Shown piece by piece: positions 1-5,106 of a DNA stretch of 5,106 bases. The DNA comes from CAZFHZ01 sp964519015. GTDB lineage: Bacteria; Blakebacterota; Blakebacteria; Blakebacterales; CAYUVJ01. The notes beneath the pieces are model-generated. The model did no database searches. It was not told the DNA's origin and saw only the letters and a program-made list of their open reading frames with translations. Location of the stretch: assembly GCA_964519015.1 (NCBI GenBank), contig CAZFHZ010000176.1, positions 1 to 5,106 of the forward strand, read 5' to 3'. How positions within the stretch are numbered: position 1 is the stretch's first letter; the number at the start of each line of letters is the position of its first letter. The position numbers and the translations under genes are program-made.

Positions 1-36
1 ACCGGTGCGCACCTTGCGCAGTCCACGCTCGCTCAT
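1..36 (-). CDS. rpsQ: 30S ribosomal protein S17, N-terminal end (partial)
   Basis: Twelve codons reach the left edge and encode MSERGLRKVRTG, which fits the start of S17 (MSERN-RKVxVG pattern), a primary 16S rRNA-binding protein of the 30S body. Support comes from the position directly after rpmC, the ATGA overlap with the rpmC stop, and an AAGGAG element seven bases before the ATG. The stretch is too short to stand alone, so the call rests partly on the fixed operon order L16-L29-S17. Confidence 0.9.
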   Translation of the reverse strand, partial: MSERGLRKVRTG

Positions 37-263
37 GCCTTTTCTCCTTCCGGCGCGGTGGCCGGGACGGCCGTCTTGCGTGTCTCCTCGGCGATGATGG
101 TCCTCAGTCTCGCGATGTCCCGACGTACCGCTCGGAGCTGCAGTGGATTCGAGACCTGCTGCATCACATGACCGAAACGGAGTCCCCGGTACTGCTCGAT
201 CAACTCATCCAGCTTGTTGACGCGATCCTGGGGCGTCATCTCACGGATCTCGGACGATCGCAT
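33..263 (-). CDS. rpmC: 50S ribosomal protein L29
   Basis: 76 residues, slightly longer than the common 60-70. L29 is a small two-helix protein beside L23 near the tunnel exit. The first helix covers REMTPQDRVNKLDELIEQYR (7-26), the turn is GLRFGHVMQQVSNPLQLR (27-44), matching the conserved LRFQ..xxQLxNPxxLR pattern, and the second helix is AVRRDIARLRTIIAEE (45-60). A low-complexity Ala/Pro/Glu tail (about 61-76) follows. The ATG shares a base with the rplP stop, and GGGAGG sits seven bases upstream within rplP, supporting it. The TGA stop overlaps the rpsQ start as ATGA. Confidence 0.96.
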   Translation of the reverse strand: MRSSEIREMTPQDRVNKLDELIEQYRGLRFGHVMQQVSNPLQLRAVRRDIARLRTIIAEETRKTAVPATAPEGEKA

Positions 264-676
264 CAGAGGGCCTCCCGGGTGATGAACACCGACTTGACGG
301 GCAGTTTGTGGGAAGCCAGTCGGAACGCTTCACGGGCGGACTTCTCATCCACGCCCTCGATCTCGAACAACACCCGTCCCGGCTTGATCACGGCCACCCA
401 GTGTTCAGGGCTCCCCTTCCCCTTCCCCATCCGGGTCTCGGCCGGCTTCACGGTAAGCGGCTTGTCCGGGAAGATCCGGATCCAGATCTTGCCGCCCCGC
501 CGCACGTATCGCGTCATCGCGACCCGGGCGGCCTCGATCTGGCGGTTGGTCACCCAACCCGCCTCGAGCGCCCGCAACCCGTAGGTCCCGAAATCGACCG
601 ACGAGCCTCCCTTGGCCTTCCCGGCGCGTCGTCCGCGCTGCTGCTTGCGGTACTTGACCCGCTTCGGCATCAGCAT
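263..676 (-). CDS. rplP: 50S ribosomal protein L16
   Basis: 137 residues, as expected. L16 is a late-assembling 50S protein that helps shape the A site and contacts the tRNA elbow. Motifs are MLMPKRVKYRKQQRGR, the core GLRALEAGWVTNRQIEAARV (33-52), GGKIWIRIFPDKPLTVKP (61-78), the signature TRMGKGKGSPEHWVAVIKPG (81-100) and REAFRLASHKLPVKS (115-129). Arg82 corresponds to E. coli Arg81, a hydroxylation site in that species. I chose the first ATG (674-676): a GGGAG lies 10 bases upstream and MLMPKR is a common family N-terminus. An ATG two codons later is possible but poorly spaced. A 49-base gap without evident structure separates it from rpsC. Its TGA overlaps the rpmC ATG by one base. Confidence 0.98.
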   Translation of the reverse strand: MLMPKRVKYRKQQRGRRAGKAKGGSSVDFGTYGLRALEAGWVTNRQIEAARVAMTRYVRRGGKIWIRIFPDKPLTVKPAETRMGKGKGSPEHWVAVIKPGRVLFEIEGVDEKSAREAFRLASHKLPVKSVFITREAL

Positions 677-725
677 GGTGTCGCTACTCCCTCTCCTTCA
701 GCGTTGATCCCACGATCCACGGCTT

Positions 726-1433
726 TCAGGTCGACTTCTTGCGCCCGCCCCCCCGCTTGTTGCGCTTGGGAGCCGGCTCGTTGGTCTCCTCGGTCGGGGC
801 TTCCTTGCCCAGCACTTCGCCATGGAAGACCCAGACCTTCACCCCGTTTGTGCCGTAGGTGGTGAACGCCGTCTCCCGGGCGAACTGAATGTCGGCCCGC
901 AGCGTGTGGAGCGGCACCCGTCCCTCGCTGTACGTCTCGGACCGGCTCATTTCGGCGCCGCCTAGACGCCCGGCGCACTGAATCTTGATCCCCTCGGCCC
1001 CCATACGCATGGCACTGGCGATGGCCTTCTTCATCGCCCGGCGGAAGGAAACACGGCTCTCGAGCTGGCGGGCGATGCTCTCGGCCACCAGTTGGGCGTC
1101 GATCTCGGGCCGCTTCACTTCCTGGATGTTGATGTAGATGTCCTTACCGGTGAGCTGCTGCAGCTCTTCCTTCAGCTTGTCGACTTCGACACCCTTACGG
1201 CCGATGACGACCCCGGGGCGGGCGGAGTAGATGGTGACCGTTACCCGCTTGGGGGCTCGCTCGATCACAATCCTCGACACCGCAGCACGGGCGAGCCGCT
1301 GCCAGAGGTAGCGGCGTACCGTGAGGTCCTCCTCGAGCAGGTCGGCGAAATTGCCGCGCTCGGCGTACCACTTGGAATCCCAGTCCCGGATGATACCGAG
1401 TCTCAGGCCGATCGGATTCGTCTTCTGACCCAA
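726..1433 (-). CDS. rpsC: 30S ribosomal protein S3
   Basis: 235 residues, standard for S3. S3 lies at the mRNA entry channel of the 30S and is part of the ribosomal helicase. The N-terminus (M)GQKTNPIGLRLGII fixes the TTG start, because MGQK at this point is conserved across the family. The KH domain carries its GxxG loop in VVIGRKG (75-81). Arg131, Arg132 and Lys135 in FRRAMKKA match the E. coli helicase residues at the same numbers. The C-terminal domain has GRLGGAEMSRSE (155-166), GRVPLHTLRADI (171-182) and TTYGTNGVKVWVFHGE (191-206). It ends in a Pro/Glu then Lys/Arg/Gly-rich tail, usual for S3. The gene follows rplV after a hairpin-bearing gap. A run of seven G lies in the tail codons near the TGA stop. 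Confidence 0.98.
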   Translation of the reverse strand: MGQKTNPIGLRLGIIRDWDSKWYAERGNFADLLEEDLTVRRYLWQRLARAAVSRIVIERAPKRVTVTIYSARPGVVIGRKGVEVDKLKEELQQLTGKDIYINIQEVKRPEIDAQLVAESIARQLESRVSFRRAMKKAIASAMRMGAEGIKIQCAGRLGGAEMSRSETYSEGRVPLHTLRADIQFARETAFTTYGTNGVKVWVFHGEVLGKEAPTEETNEPAPKRNKRGGGRKKST

Positions 1434-1441
1434 GTCTTCAT

Positions 1442-1447
1442 CTCCCC
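1442..1447 (-). promoter_or_regulatory. rpsC ribosome-binding site (supports a TTG start)
   Basis: The minus strand reads GGGGAG, then an eight-base spacer ATGAAGAC, then TTG. The spacing supports TTG at 1431-1433 as the start. The ATG inside the spacer (1439-1441) abuts the GGGGAG with no room for normal initiation and is out of the rpsC frame. Confidence 0.7.
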
Positions 1448-1451
1448 GCGG

Positions 1452-1473
1452 CGCCCGGGATCTGTCCCGGGCG
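1452..1473 (-). other. Perfect 9-bp inverted repeat between rplV and rpsC
   Basis: On the minus strand CGCCCGGGA and TCCCGGGCG form nine consecutive pairs, eight of them G-C, around a four-base loop CAGA. It begins six bases after the rplV stop and ends four bases before the GGGGAG ribosome-binding site of rpsC. No T-rich run follows in the direction of transcription, so it does not look like an intrinsic terminator. A stem-loop in the mRNA affecting rpsC initiation or RNA stability is possible. In a GC-rich genome, chance cannot be excluded, although such a long perfect stem confined to a short gap is notable. Confidence 0.6.
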
Positions 1474-1479
1474 GTCGGC

Positions 1480-1851
1480 TCAGTCTGCTTGGGCTCCGAC
1501 GGCGTCCCGACCGTCGGAAACCCTGATGGTGATGTGGCTCGAACGCTTCAGGATCATACCCGCGCGCCCCATCGACTTCGGACGCCAGCGTTTCATGGTG
1601 GCGCCGTCGTCGACGCTGGCGTGTGTGACGATGAACTGCTCGGGGGGGACAGCCGAATCCCCGGCATGCTTGTGCATCAGGTTCGCGACGGCGCTGCGGA
1701 GCGTCTTCTCAACCGTGTGGGCCGCGGCTTTCTTATTGAAATGGAGCAGGTTGAGCGCCTCCTCCACCTGTCGGCCCCGGATCAGGTCCGCGAGCAGCCG
1801 CGCCTTGCGCGGGCTGACATGGACGAACCGGGCTATGGCTTTCGCCTCCAT
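1480..1851 (-). CDS. rplV: 50S ribosomal protein L22
   Basis: 123 residues. L22 touches all domains of 23S rRNA, and its long beta-hairpin lines the exit tunnel opposite L4. Motifs are EAKAIARFVHVSPRKARLLA (2-21), DLIRGRQVEEALNLL (22-36), a helix ending AVANLMHK (54-61), and the hairpin MKRWRPKSMGRAGMILKRSS (86-105) closing with HITI. The MKR start of that hairpin is the motif deleted in some macrolide-resistant E. coli and is present here. About ten residues after VSDG (GRDAVGAQAD) exceed the shorter family members. The ATG has AAGGG seven bases upstream. The TGA stop is followed by a 46-base gap with a hairpin before rpsC. Confidence 0.98.
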   Translation of the reverse strand: MEAKAIARFVHVSPRKARLLADLIRGRQVEEALNLLHFNKKAAAHTVEKTLRSAVANLMHKHAGDSAVPPEQFIVTHASVDDGATMKRWRPKSMGRAGMILKRSSHITIRVSDGRDAVGAQAD

Positions 1852-1866
1852 CTTACGGCCCTTTCC

Positions 1867-2154
1867 TTATTTCACCTTGACGACACGCTCGGACTTCTTG
1901 CCGCCATGGTCCCGGAACGTGCGGGTCGGGGCAAACTCACCCAGCCGGTGGCCGACCATGTTCTCCGTGATGTAGACCGGCACGAACTTGTTCCCGTTGT
2001 GGACCGCGAAGGTGTGCCCGACGAACTCGGGGGGCACGGCCGAACGTCTGGCCCAGGTCTTGATCACCTTACGTTCGCCCGAGCGCTCCATCTCCTGCAC
2101 CTTCTTGATCAGGTGGGATTCCACCCAGGGACCCTTCCGCAACGATCGCGACAT
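1867..2154 (-). CDS. rpsS: 30S ribosomal protein S19
   Basis: 95 residues, normal for S19. It sits in the 30S head, pairs with S13 and contributes to bridges with the large subunit and to A-site tRNA contacts. The N-terminus MSRSLRKGPWVESHL is typical, as are IKTWARRSAVPPEFVGHTF (31-49), AVHNGNKFVPVYITENMVGH (50-69) and the signature RLGEFAPTRTFRDHGG (70-85). The ATG is preceded by a near-consensus AAGGAGG site at ideal spacing. The TAA stop runs into the rplV ribosome-binding site 15 bases before the rplV start. Confidence 0.99.
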   Translation of the reverse strand: MSRSLRKGPWVESHLIKKVQEMERSGERKVIKTWARRSAVPPEFVGHTFAVHNGNKFVPVYITENMVGHRLGEFAPTRTFRDHGGKKSERVVKVK

Positions 2155-2160
2155 CCAGTG

Positions 2161-2169
2161 CTCCTCCTT
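2161..2169 (-). promoter_or_regulatory. rpsS ribosome-binding site fused to the rplB stop
   Basis: The minus strand reads TAAGGAGGAG from 2170: the rplB TAA stop supplies the first bases of an AAGGAGG core. Eight bases separate that core from the rpsS ATG. It is the strongest Shine-Dalgarno match I see in the window and confirms the rpsS start. Confidence 0.85.
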
Positions 2170-3001
2170 ACTTCTTCACGTTCCGACGGCGTAGGATCAG
2201 CCGGTCGGACGGGTTCCGCTTGCGGCGGGTCTTGTAACCCTTGGTCGGCTTGCCCCAGGGGGTGCAGGGGTGCCGTCCACCGCTCGATTTCCCCTCGCCA
2301 CCCCCCATGGGGTGATCGACCGGGTTCATGGCCACACCGCGCACGTGGGGACGGCGGCCACGGTGGCGCGACTTGCCCGCCTTCCCGATCGTTATGTTCT
2401 CATGGTCGGTATTACCGACCTGCCCGATAGTCGCATAGCAGACCTGCGAGACCATCCGCATCTCCTTGGAGGGGAGGCGGAGGATGGCGTAGCCGCGTTC
2501 CCGGGCCATGAGCTGGGCGGCGGTCCCCGCCCCGCGGGCGAGCTGCCCTCCCTTGCCCGGCTTCATCTCGACATTGTGCACGAAGGTGCCGAGGGGGATG
2601 CGGGCCAGGGGGAGAGCGTTGCCGGGACGCACTTCGGCTTCTTCCCCGGCCATGATCGCGTCTCCGACCTGGAGTCCCAGCGGAGCCAGGATGTAGCGAC
2701 GCTCTCCGTCACGGTACTTGAGCAGGGCGATGTTGGCGGAACGGTTCGGATCGTACTCGATCGTCTCGACCACCGCCGGGATGGCCCGCTTGTCCCGCCG
2801 GAAGTCGATGATCCGATAGCGGCGCTTGTGCCCGCCCCCCCGGTGACGGGCGGTCATCCGGCCGCGGTTGTTGCGACCGCCGCTCCTGCGCAATTCCTCG
2901 GTCAGCGGCTTGTAGGGCCGGTCGGCGGTGACCTCTTCGAAGGAGTTGACCGTCATGAACCGTGTCCCTGCCGTTACCGGTCTGTATTTCTTAAGACCCA
3001 T
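2168..3001 (-). CDS. rplB: 50S ribosomal protein L2
   Basis: 277 residues, the standard length. L2 is among the most conserved ribosomal proteins; it contacts the peptidyl-transferase region and bridges to the 30S, and it is required for subunit association. The order of motifs is right: N-terminal KKYRPVTAGTR (4-14), RGRMTARHRGGGHKRRYR (46-63), IEYDPNRSANIALLKYRDGE (81-100), the glycine-rich VEMKPGKGGQLARGAGT (144-160), and the signature MNPVDHPMGGGEGKSSGGRH (225-244) with basic tail. His230 matches the E. coli His229 tied to peptidyl-transferase activity. The ATG is three bases after the rplW stop, with GAGGGAG eight bases upstream. The TAA stop is built into the rpsS ribosome-binding site. 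Confidence 0.99.
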   Translation of the reverse strand: MGLKKYRPVTAGTRFMTVNSFEEVTADRPYKPLTEELRRSGGRNNRGRMTARHRGGGHKRRYRIIDFRRDKRAIPAVVETIEYDPNRSANIALLKYRDGERRYILAPLGLQVGDAIMAGEEAEVRPGNALPLARIPLGTFVHNVEMKPGKGGQLARGAGTAAQLMARERGYAILRLPSKEMRMVSQVCYATIGQVGNTDHENITIGKAGKSRHRGRRPHVRGVAMNPVDHPMGGGEGKSSGGRHPCTPWGKPTKGYKTRRKRNPSDRLILRRRNVKK

Positions 3002-3004
3002 GAC

Positions 3005-3295
3005 CTACGCTCCCTCGAAGAAGTCGAGGTGGTGACCTTCCGCCAGCGTCACGATGGCCTTCTTCCGAGAAGGCCGGCGCCCTTCGAACCGACCCATCTT
3101 CTTCAGTTTTCCCTTGACGTTGATCGTGTGGACCCCGGCGACCTTGACCTCGAAGAGCTTCTCGACCGCTTCCTTGATCTCATTCTTGTTGGCGTCGGTC
3201 GCGACCTCGAAGACGACCTTGTTCTGACGCTCCGTCATCTGGGCCGCCCGCTCGGTGATCAGGGGCCGGATGATGATCTCCTGGGGCCGCTTCAT
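3005..3295 (-). CDS. rplW: 50S ribosomal protein L23
   Basis: 96 residues, typical of bacterial L23. L23 sits at the mouth of the exit tunnel and is the docking site for trigger factor and signal recognition particle. Features seen are the N-terminal IIIRPLITERAAQM (7-20), the strand KVVFEVATDANKNEIKEAVE (26-45) with the helix leading to LFEVKVAGVHTINV, and the basic loop KGKLKKMGRFEGRRPSRKKA (61-80) that contacts rRNA. The ATG overlaps the rplD stop in ATGA, and an AGGAG lies 11 bases upstream within rplD. It ends with TAG three bases before rplB. The surface-exposed docking glutamate cannot be assigned with certainty by eye. Confidence 0.97.
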   Translation of the reverse strand: MKRPQEIIIRPLITERAAQMTERQNKVVFEVATDANKNEIKEAVEKLFEVKVAGVHTINVKGKLKKMGRFEGRRPSRKKAIVTLAEGHHLDFFEGA

Positions 3296-3924
3296 CGGGT
3301 CAGCATCTCCTGCAGGGGCGCAATCGCATCCTTTTCTATCAACACCACGTCACTGTTGACGATGTCGTAGACGCTCACGTTGGTCGCCAGCAGTGTCCGG
3401 CAGTATTCAAGGTTGCGCGAGGAGAGGACCAGGTTCCGGTCGTTCTCGGCCACCAGCCAGAGGACCTTGCGTTCTGTCATCTCCATGTTCGTGAGCACTT
3501 CGGCGACCAGCCGCGTCCTGGGCTCAGCCGGACGCATCGCCTCAGTGGCGAAGACCGCCTCGCCGCGGAACTTGGCCGACAAGGCGGCGATCCTGGCCCG
3601 GCGGGCGGCCTTGTCGGGCATGCGGCGGCGGTAGCTGCGGGGACGGGGACCGAACGTGGTCCCCCCACCCCGCCAGATGGGAGAACGAGTCGTTCCCACG
3701 CGGGCGCGACCGGTCCCCTTCTGACGCCACGGCTTCTTCCCTCCACCCCTGACCTCCGCCCGTTCCTTGGTCTTGTGGGTACCCTGGCGGCGGTTGCCCA
3801 AGTGGATGGTGACCGCCTCGTAGACGAGGTGCTCCCCCCCCTCGGCCCCGAAGACGGTGTCGTCCACCTCGACCGTGGCCGTGGTGAGCTTACCGCTGCT
3901 GTCGAAGACTCTCAGGCTGGCCAT
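3292..3924 (-). CDS. rplD: 50S ribosomal protein L4
   Basis: 210 residues, a normal L4 length. L4 binds 23S rRNA domain I, and its extended loop forms, with L22, the narrow constriction of the nascent-peptide tunnel. That loop is clear at about 52-96: TKERAEVRGGGKKPWRQKG, TGRARVGTTRSPIWRGGG and TFGPRPR. Lys69 corresponds to E. coli K63, a macrolide-resistance position, and has the wild-type residue. In E. coli, L4 is also the autogenous repressor of the S10 operon; nothing here shows whether it has that role in this organism. The ATG lies two bases after the rplC stop, with a weak AGGAAAG element about 12 bases upstream inside rplC, so translation is probably coupled to rplC. Its TGA stop overlaps the rplW start as ATGA. 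A run of eight G lies in codons 28-30. Confidence 0.98.
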   Translation of the reverse strand: MASLRVFDSSGKLTTATVEVDDTVFGAEGGEHLVYEAVTIHLGNRRQGTHKTKERAEVRGGGKKPWRQKGTGRARVGTTRSPIWRGGGTTFGPRPRSYRRRMPDKAARRARIAALSAKFRGEAVFATEAMRPAEPRTRLVAEVLTNMEMTERKVLWLVAENDRNLVLSSRNLEYCRTLLATNVSVYDIVNSDVVLIEKDAIAPLQEMLTR

Positions 3925-3926
3925 GA

Positions 3927-4670
3927 CTACGACTCGCTTTCCTGCTCGGCCGGTACGACACCGGCCTCCTCGGGACCCTCGACCTCGCCGGTCGGCACGG
4001 CTTCCTCGCGGCGCCCCGGCGGTACGTAGGCGCGCGGCTCGGAGGCGATCAGTTCGATGGTGACCAGTCCGTTGGACGGGCCGGGCACCGCGCCCTTCAG
4101 GAAGAGCAGGCTGTGCTCACCGTCGAGCCCGATGACGGTCAGGTTACGGATCGTGCAGCGTTCGTCGCCGTAGTGACCGGGCAACAGTCGGCCCTTCATC
4201 GTGCGGCTCGGGTCGGCGCTGGATCCGGCCGAACCCACTCCGCGGTGGAGGGGACCTCCGCCGTGACTTTTCCGGGTACCGCCGCCGAAGCCCCAGCGCT
4301 TCACAGCGCCGGTGAACCCGCGGCCTTTCGTGCGGCCGTGGACCTTGACTTTGTCTCCGATCTGGAAGAAGTCCACCCCGATCCGGTCTCCCACCTGGAA
4401 CCGGTTCGCGTCCGGGGTGCGGAACTCCTGGACCCGCACGGGGGCGGAGTCGAGCCCGGCCTTCTCGGCCCGGACCCGCTCGGCCTTCGAGGCCCGGTGG
4501 ATCTTGCGTCGGCCGTAGCCCACCTGGATGGCCTCGTAGCCGTCCTTCTCGGTCGTCTTGACCTGCAGGACCGTGCTGGGAGACACGTCCAGTACCGTGA
4601 CGGGCACCGACTGCCCGTCGTCCGTGAAGAACTGGGTCATGCCCAGCTTCTTTCCGATCAGCCCTTTCAT
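3927..4670 (-). CDS. rplC: 50S ribosomal protein L3 with an acidic C-terminal tail
   Basis: L3 is an early-assembling 50S protein that binds 23S rRNA near its 3' end and sends a long loop toward the peptidyl-transferase centre. The N-terminus KGLIGKKLGMTQFF and the central loop GRGFTGAVKRWGFGGG (116-131), HGGGPLHRGVGSAG (136-149), then MKGRLLPGHYGDER (158-171) and LLFLKGAVPGP (188-198) are diagnostic. At 247 residues it is longer than the roughly 205-215 of most bacterial L3. The excess is a tail from about residue 209 with ten Glu and only three Arg. The glutamine methylated by PrmB in E. coli (Q150) aligns with Ala152 here, as is normal outside some proteobacteria. The ATG start follows a GAGGAG site with a short 4-base spacer. 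The TAG stop is two bases from the rplD start. Confidence 0.98.
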   Translation of the reverse strand: MKGLIGKKLGMTQFFTDDGQSVPVTVLDVSPSTVLQVKTTEKDGYEAIQVGYGRRKIHRASKAERVRAEKAGLDSAPVRVQEFRTPDANRFQVGDRIGVDFFQIGDKVKVHGRTKGRGFTGAVKRWGFGGGTRKSHGGGPLHRGVGSAGSSADPSRTMKGRLLPGHYGDERCTIRNLTVIGLDGEHSLLFLKGAVPGPSNGLVTIELIASEPRAYVPPGRREEAVPTGEVEGPEEAGVVPAEQESES

Positions 4671-4726
4671 GCCGCTCCTCGTCTTCCCCGCCTGATTCCG
4701 GCCGCCTGCGCCGTCCAGCGGTCCAC

Positions 4727-5035
4727 TCAGACCTTGATCTCCACATCCACACCGGCCGGGAGCTCGAGCTTCATGAGCGCATCCACGGTCTGTGGAGTGG
4801 AGTCGTAGATGTCGATCAGGCGCTTGTGGACCCGGGTCTCGAATTGCTCCCGCGATTTCTTGTCCACGTGCGGACCGCGCAGCACCGTATAGACCGACCG
4901 CTTGATGGGGAGCGGTACGGGACCCGAGATCCGGGCCCCGGTACGCTTCGCCGTGCGGACGATCTCCTCGGCGGAGCGGTCCAGGGTGGCGTGTTCGTAC
5001 GCCTTCAGACGAATCCGTATCTTCTGACCCGCCAC
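4727..5035 (-). CDS. rpsJ: 30S ribosomal protein S10 (also NusJ-type/NusE)
   Basis: 102 residues, the usual S10 length. S10 sits in the head of the small subunit and, in well-studied bacteria, also acts as NusE, which binds NusB and NusG in antitermination and transcription-translation coupling. Visible family features are the N-terminal strand KIRIRLKAYEH (5-15), the helix around 19-32, and the extended loop GPVPLPIKRSVYTVLRGPH (38-56) that reaches into the 30S head, followed by DKKSREQFE (58-66) and the C-terminal LELPAGVDVEIKV. The start is GTG at 5033-5035. It gives the expected N-terminus (M)AGQKIRIRL and is preceded by an AAGGG element 10 bases upstream. The stop is TGA. A 56-base gap separates it from rplC. 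Identification is secure from sequence alone. Confidence 0.98.
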   Translation of the reverse strand: MAGQKIRIRLKAYEHATLDRSAEEIVRTAKRTGARISGPVPLPIKRSVYTVLRGPHVDKKSREQFETRVHKRLIDIYDSTPQTVDALMKLELPAGVDVEIKV

Positions 5036-5044
5036 AGCCAGCCG

Positions 5045-5053
5045 TCCCTTCCT
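5045..5053 (-). promoter_or_regulatory. rpsJ ribosome-binding site overlapping the tuf stop codon
   Basis: The minus strand reads AGGAAGGGA here. The first two bases (AG) are the end of the tuf TAG stop, and AAGGG lies 10 bases before the rpsJ GTG. This supports the GTG as the true start and means a ribosome terminating on tuf stands on the rpsJ binding site. Coupled or reinitiated translation is an inference from this geometry. Confidence 0.75.
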
Positions 5054-5106
5054 ACTCGGTGATCTCGGTGACCACGCCGGCCCCGACCGTGCGGCCGCCT
5101 TCGCGG
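5052..5106 (-). CDS. tuf: Elongation factor Tu, C-terminal end (partial)
   Basis: Only the last 17 codons and a TAG stop are in the window; the rest of the gene lies beyond the right edge. The readable peptide is REGGRTVGAGVVTEITE. The REGGRTVGAGVV part is the near-invariant end of domain 3 of EF-Tu, the GTPase that brings aminoacyl-tRNA to the ribosomal A site. Its position directly before rpsJ matches the common bacterial order fusA-tuf-rpsJ, where the str and S10 operons are joined. The stop codon is followed after 16 bases by the rpsJ start, so the two genes are probably cotranscribed. The terminal TEITE residues vary between phyla and I cannot use them to fix the lineage. Confidence 0.94.
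   Translation of the reverse strand, partial: REGGRTVGAGVVTEITE

Noticed and set aside
168..584. Long plus-strand open frames opposite the genes (for example 168-584, 1489-2430, 2270-3370, 4113-4808)
   Set aside because: They are antisense shadows, expected in GC-rich DNA. They match no family I recognise, have low-complexity Arg/Pro/Gly-rich translations, and lie across fully conserved ribosomal genes.
677..725. The 49-base rpsC-rplP gap as a regulatory element
   Set aside because: Apart from the purine-rich ribosome-binding region of rplP, I see no stem-loop or repeat that stands out.
1452..1473. The rplV-rpsC hairpin as a rho-independent terminator
   Set aside because: The stem is followed by CCGCGGGGAG, with no T tract, and the operon must read through to rpsC.
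3834..3841. G homopolymers on the coding strand: eight in rplD (3834-3841), seven in rplB (2835-2841), seven in rpsC (748-754), as possible programmed slippage sites
   Set aside because: They encode conserved or tolerated glycine stretches, all frames are intact across them, and no alternative product of interest results. They matter only as places where sequencing errors could occur.
4215..4217. Loss of the PrmB methylation glutamine in L3 (Ala152 in place of E. coli Gln150)
   Set aside because: This glutamine is absent in many bacteria, so its absence is normal lineage variation, not an anomaly.
4671..4726. The 56-base rpsJ-rplC gap as a possible promoter, leader or small gene
   Set aside because: It contains the rplC ribosome-binding site (GAGGAG) and short direct CCGCCTG repeats, but no convincing hairpin, -35/-10 pair or start with a plausible frame.

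Overview
The window is a ribosomal-protein operon of a high-GC bacterium. It contains the S10 operon, entered from the end of tuf and leaving into the first codons of rpsQ. Every gene lies on the minus strand, so transcription runs from the right end to the left end. In transcription order: tuf (C-terminal 17 codons only), rpsJ (S10), rplC (L3), rplD (L4), rplW (L23), rplB (L2), rpsS (S19), rplV (L22), rpsC (S3), rplP (L16), rpmC (L29) and rpsQ (S17, first 12 codons only). This is the canonical bacterial order with no insertion, loss or rearrangement.

The genes are tightly packed. rplD/rplW and rpmC/rpsQ overlap as ATGA, and rplP/rpmC overlaps as TGATG. rplC/rplD and rplW/rplB are separated by 2 and 3 bases. 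rplB/rpsS, rpsS/rplV and tuf/rpsJ are separated by 13 to 16 bases. Only three gaps are longer: rpsJ-rplC (56 bases), rpsC-rplP (49) and rplV-rpsC (46). The last holds a perfect 9-bp hairpin. No stretch of 300 bases lacks a gene, and I see no promoter, intrinsic terminator, tRNA, mobile element, CRISPR array or foreign-looking gene. The products assemble the head, platform and decoding-side parts of both subunits: S10, S19, S3 and S17 in the 30S; L2, L3, L4, L22, L23, L16 and L29 in the 50S, including the peptidyl-transferase neighbourhood and the exit tunnel. All open frames are intact and of normal family length, except for modest tails on L3, L22 and L29.

The sequence supports a bacterium, from the bacterial-type protein families, strong Shine-Dalgarno sites and bacterial gene order. 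It does not settle the phylum. The direct tuf-rpsJ junction and the protein sequences would fit several high-GC phyla (a Gemmatimonadota-like or deltaproteobacterial-type lineage comes to mind), but that is a weak impression.

This is essentially an ordinary core-genome region, and I found no undescribed biological system. The points most worth a second look are the translation-start architecture of rpsC (TTG start, out-of-frame ATG in the ribosome-binding spacer, hairpin just upstream), the acidic C-terminal tail on L3, and the lack of any space for an S10-type regulatory leader between tuf and rpsJ.
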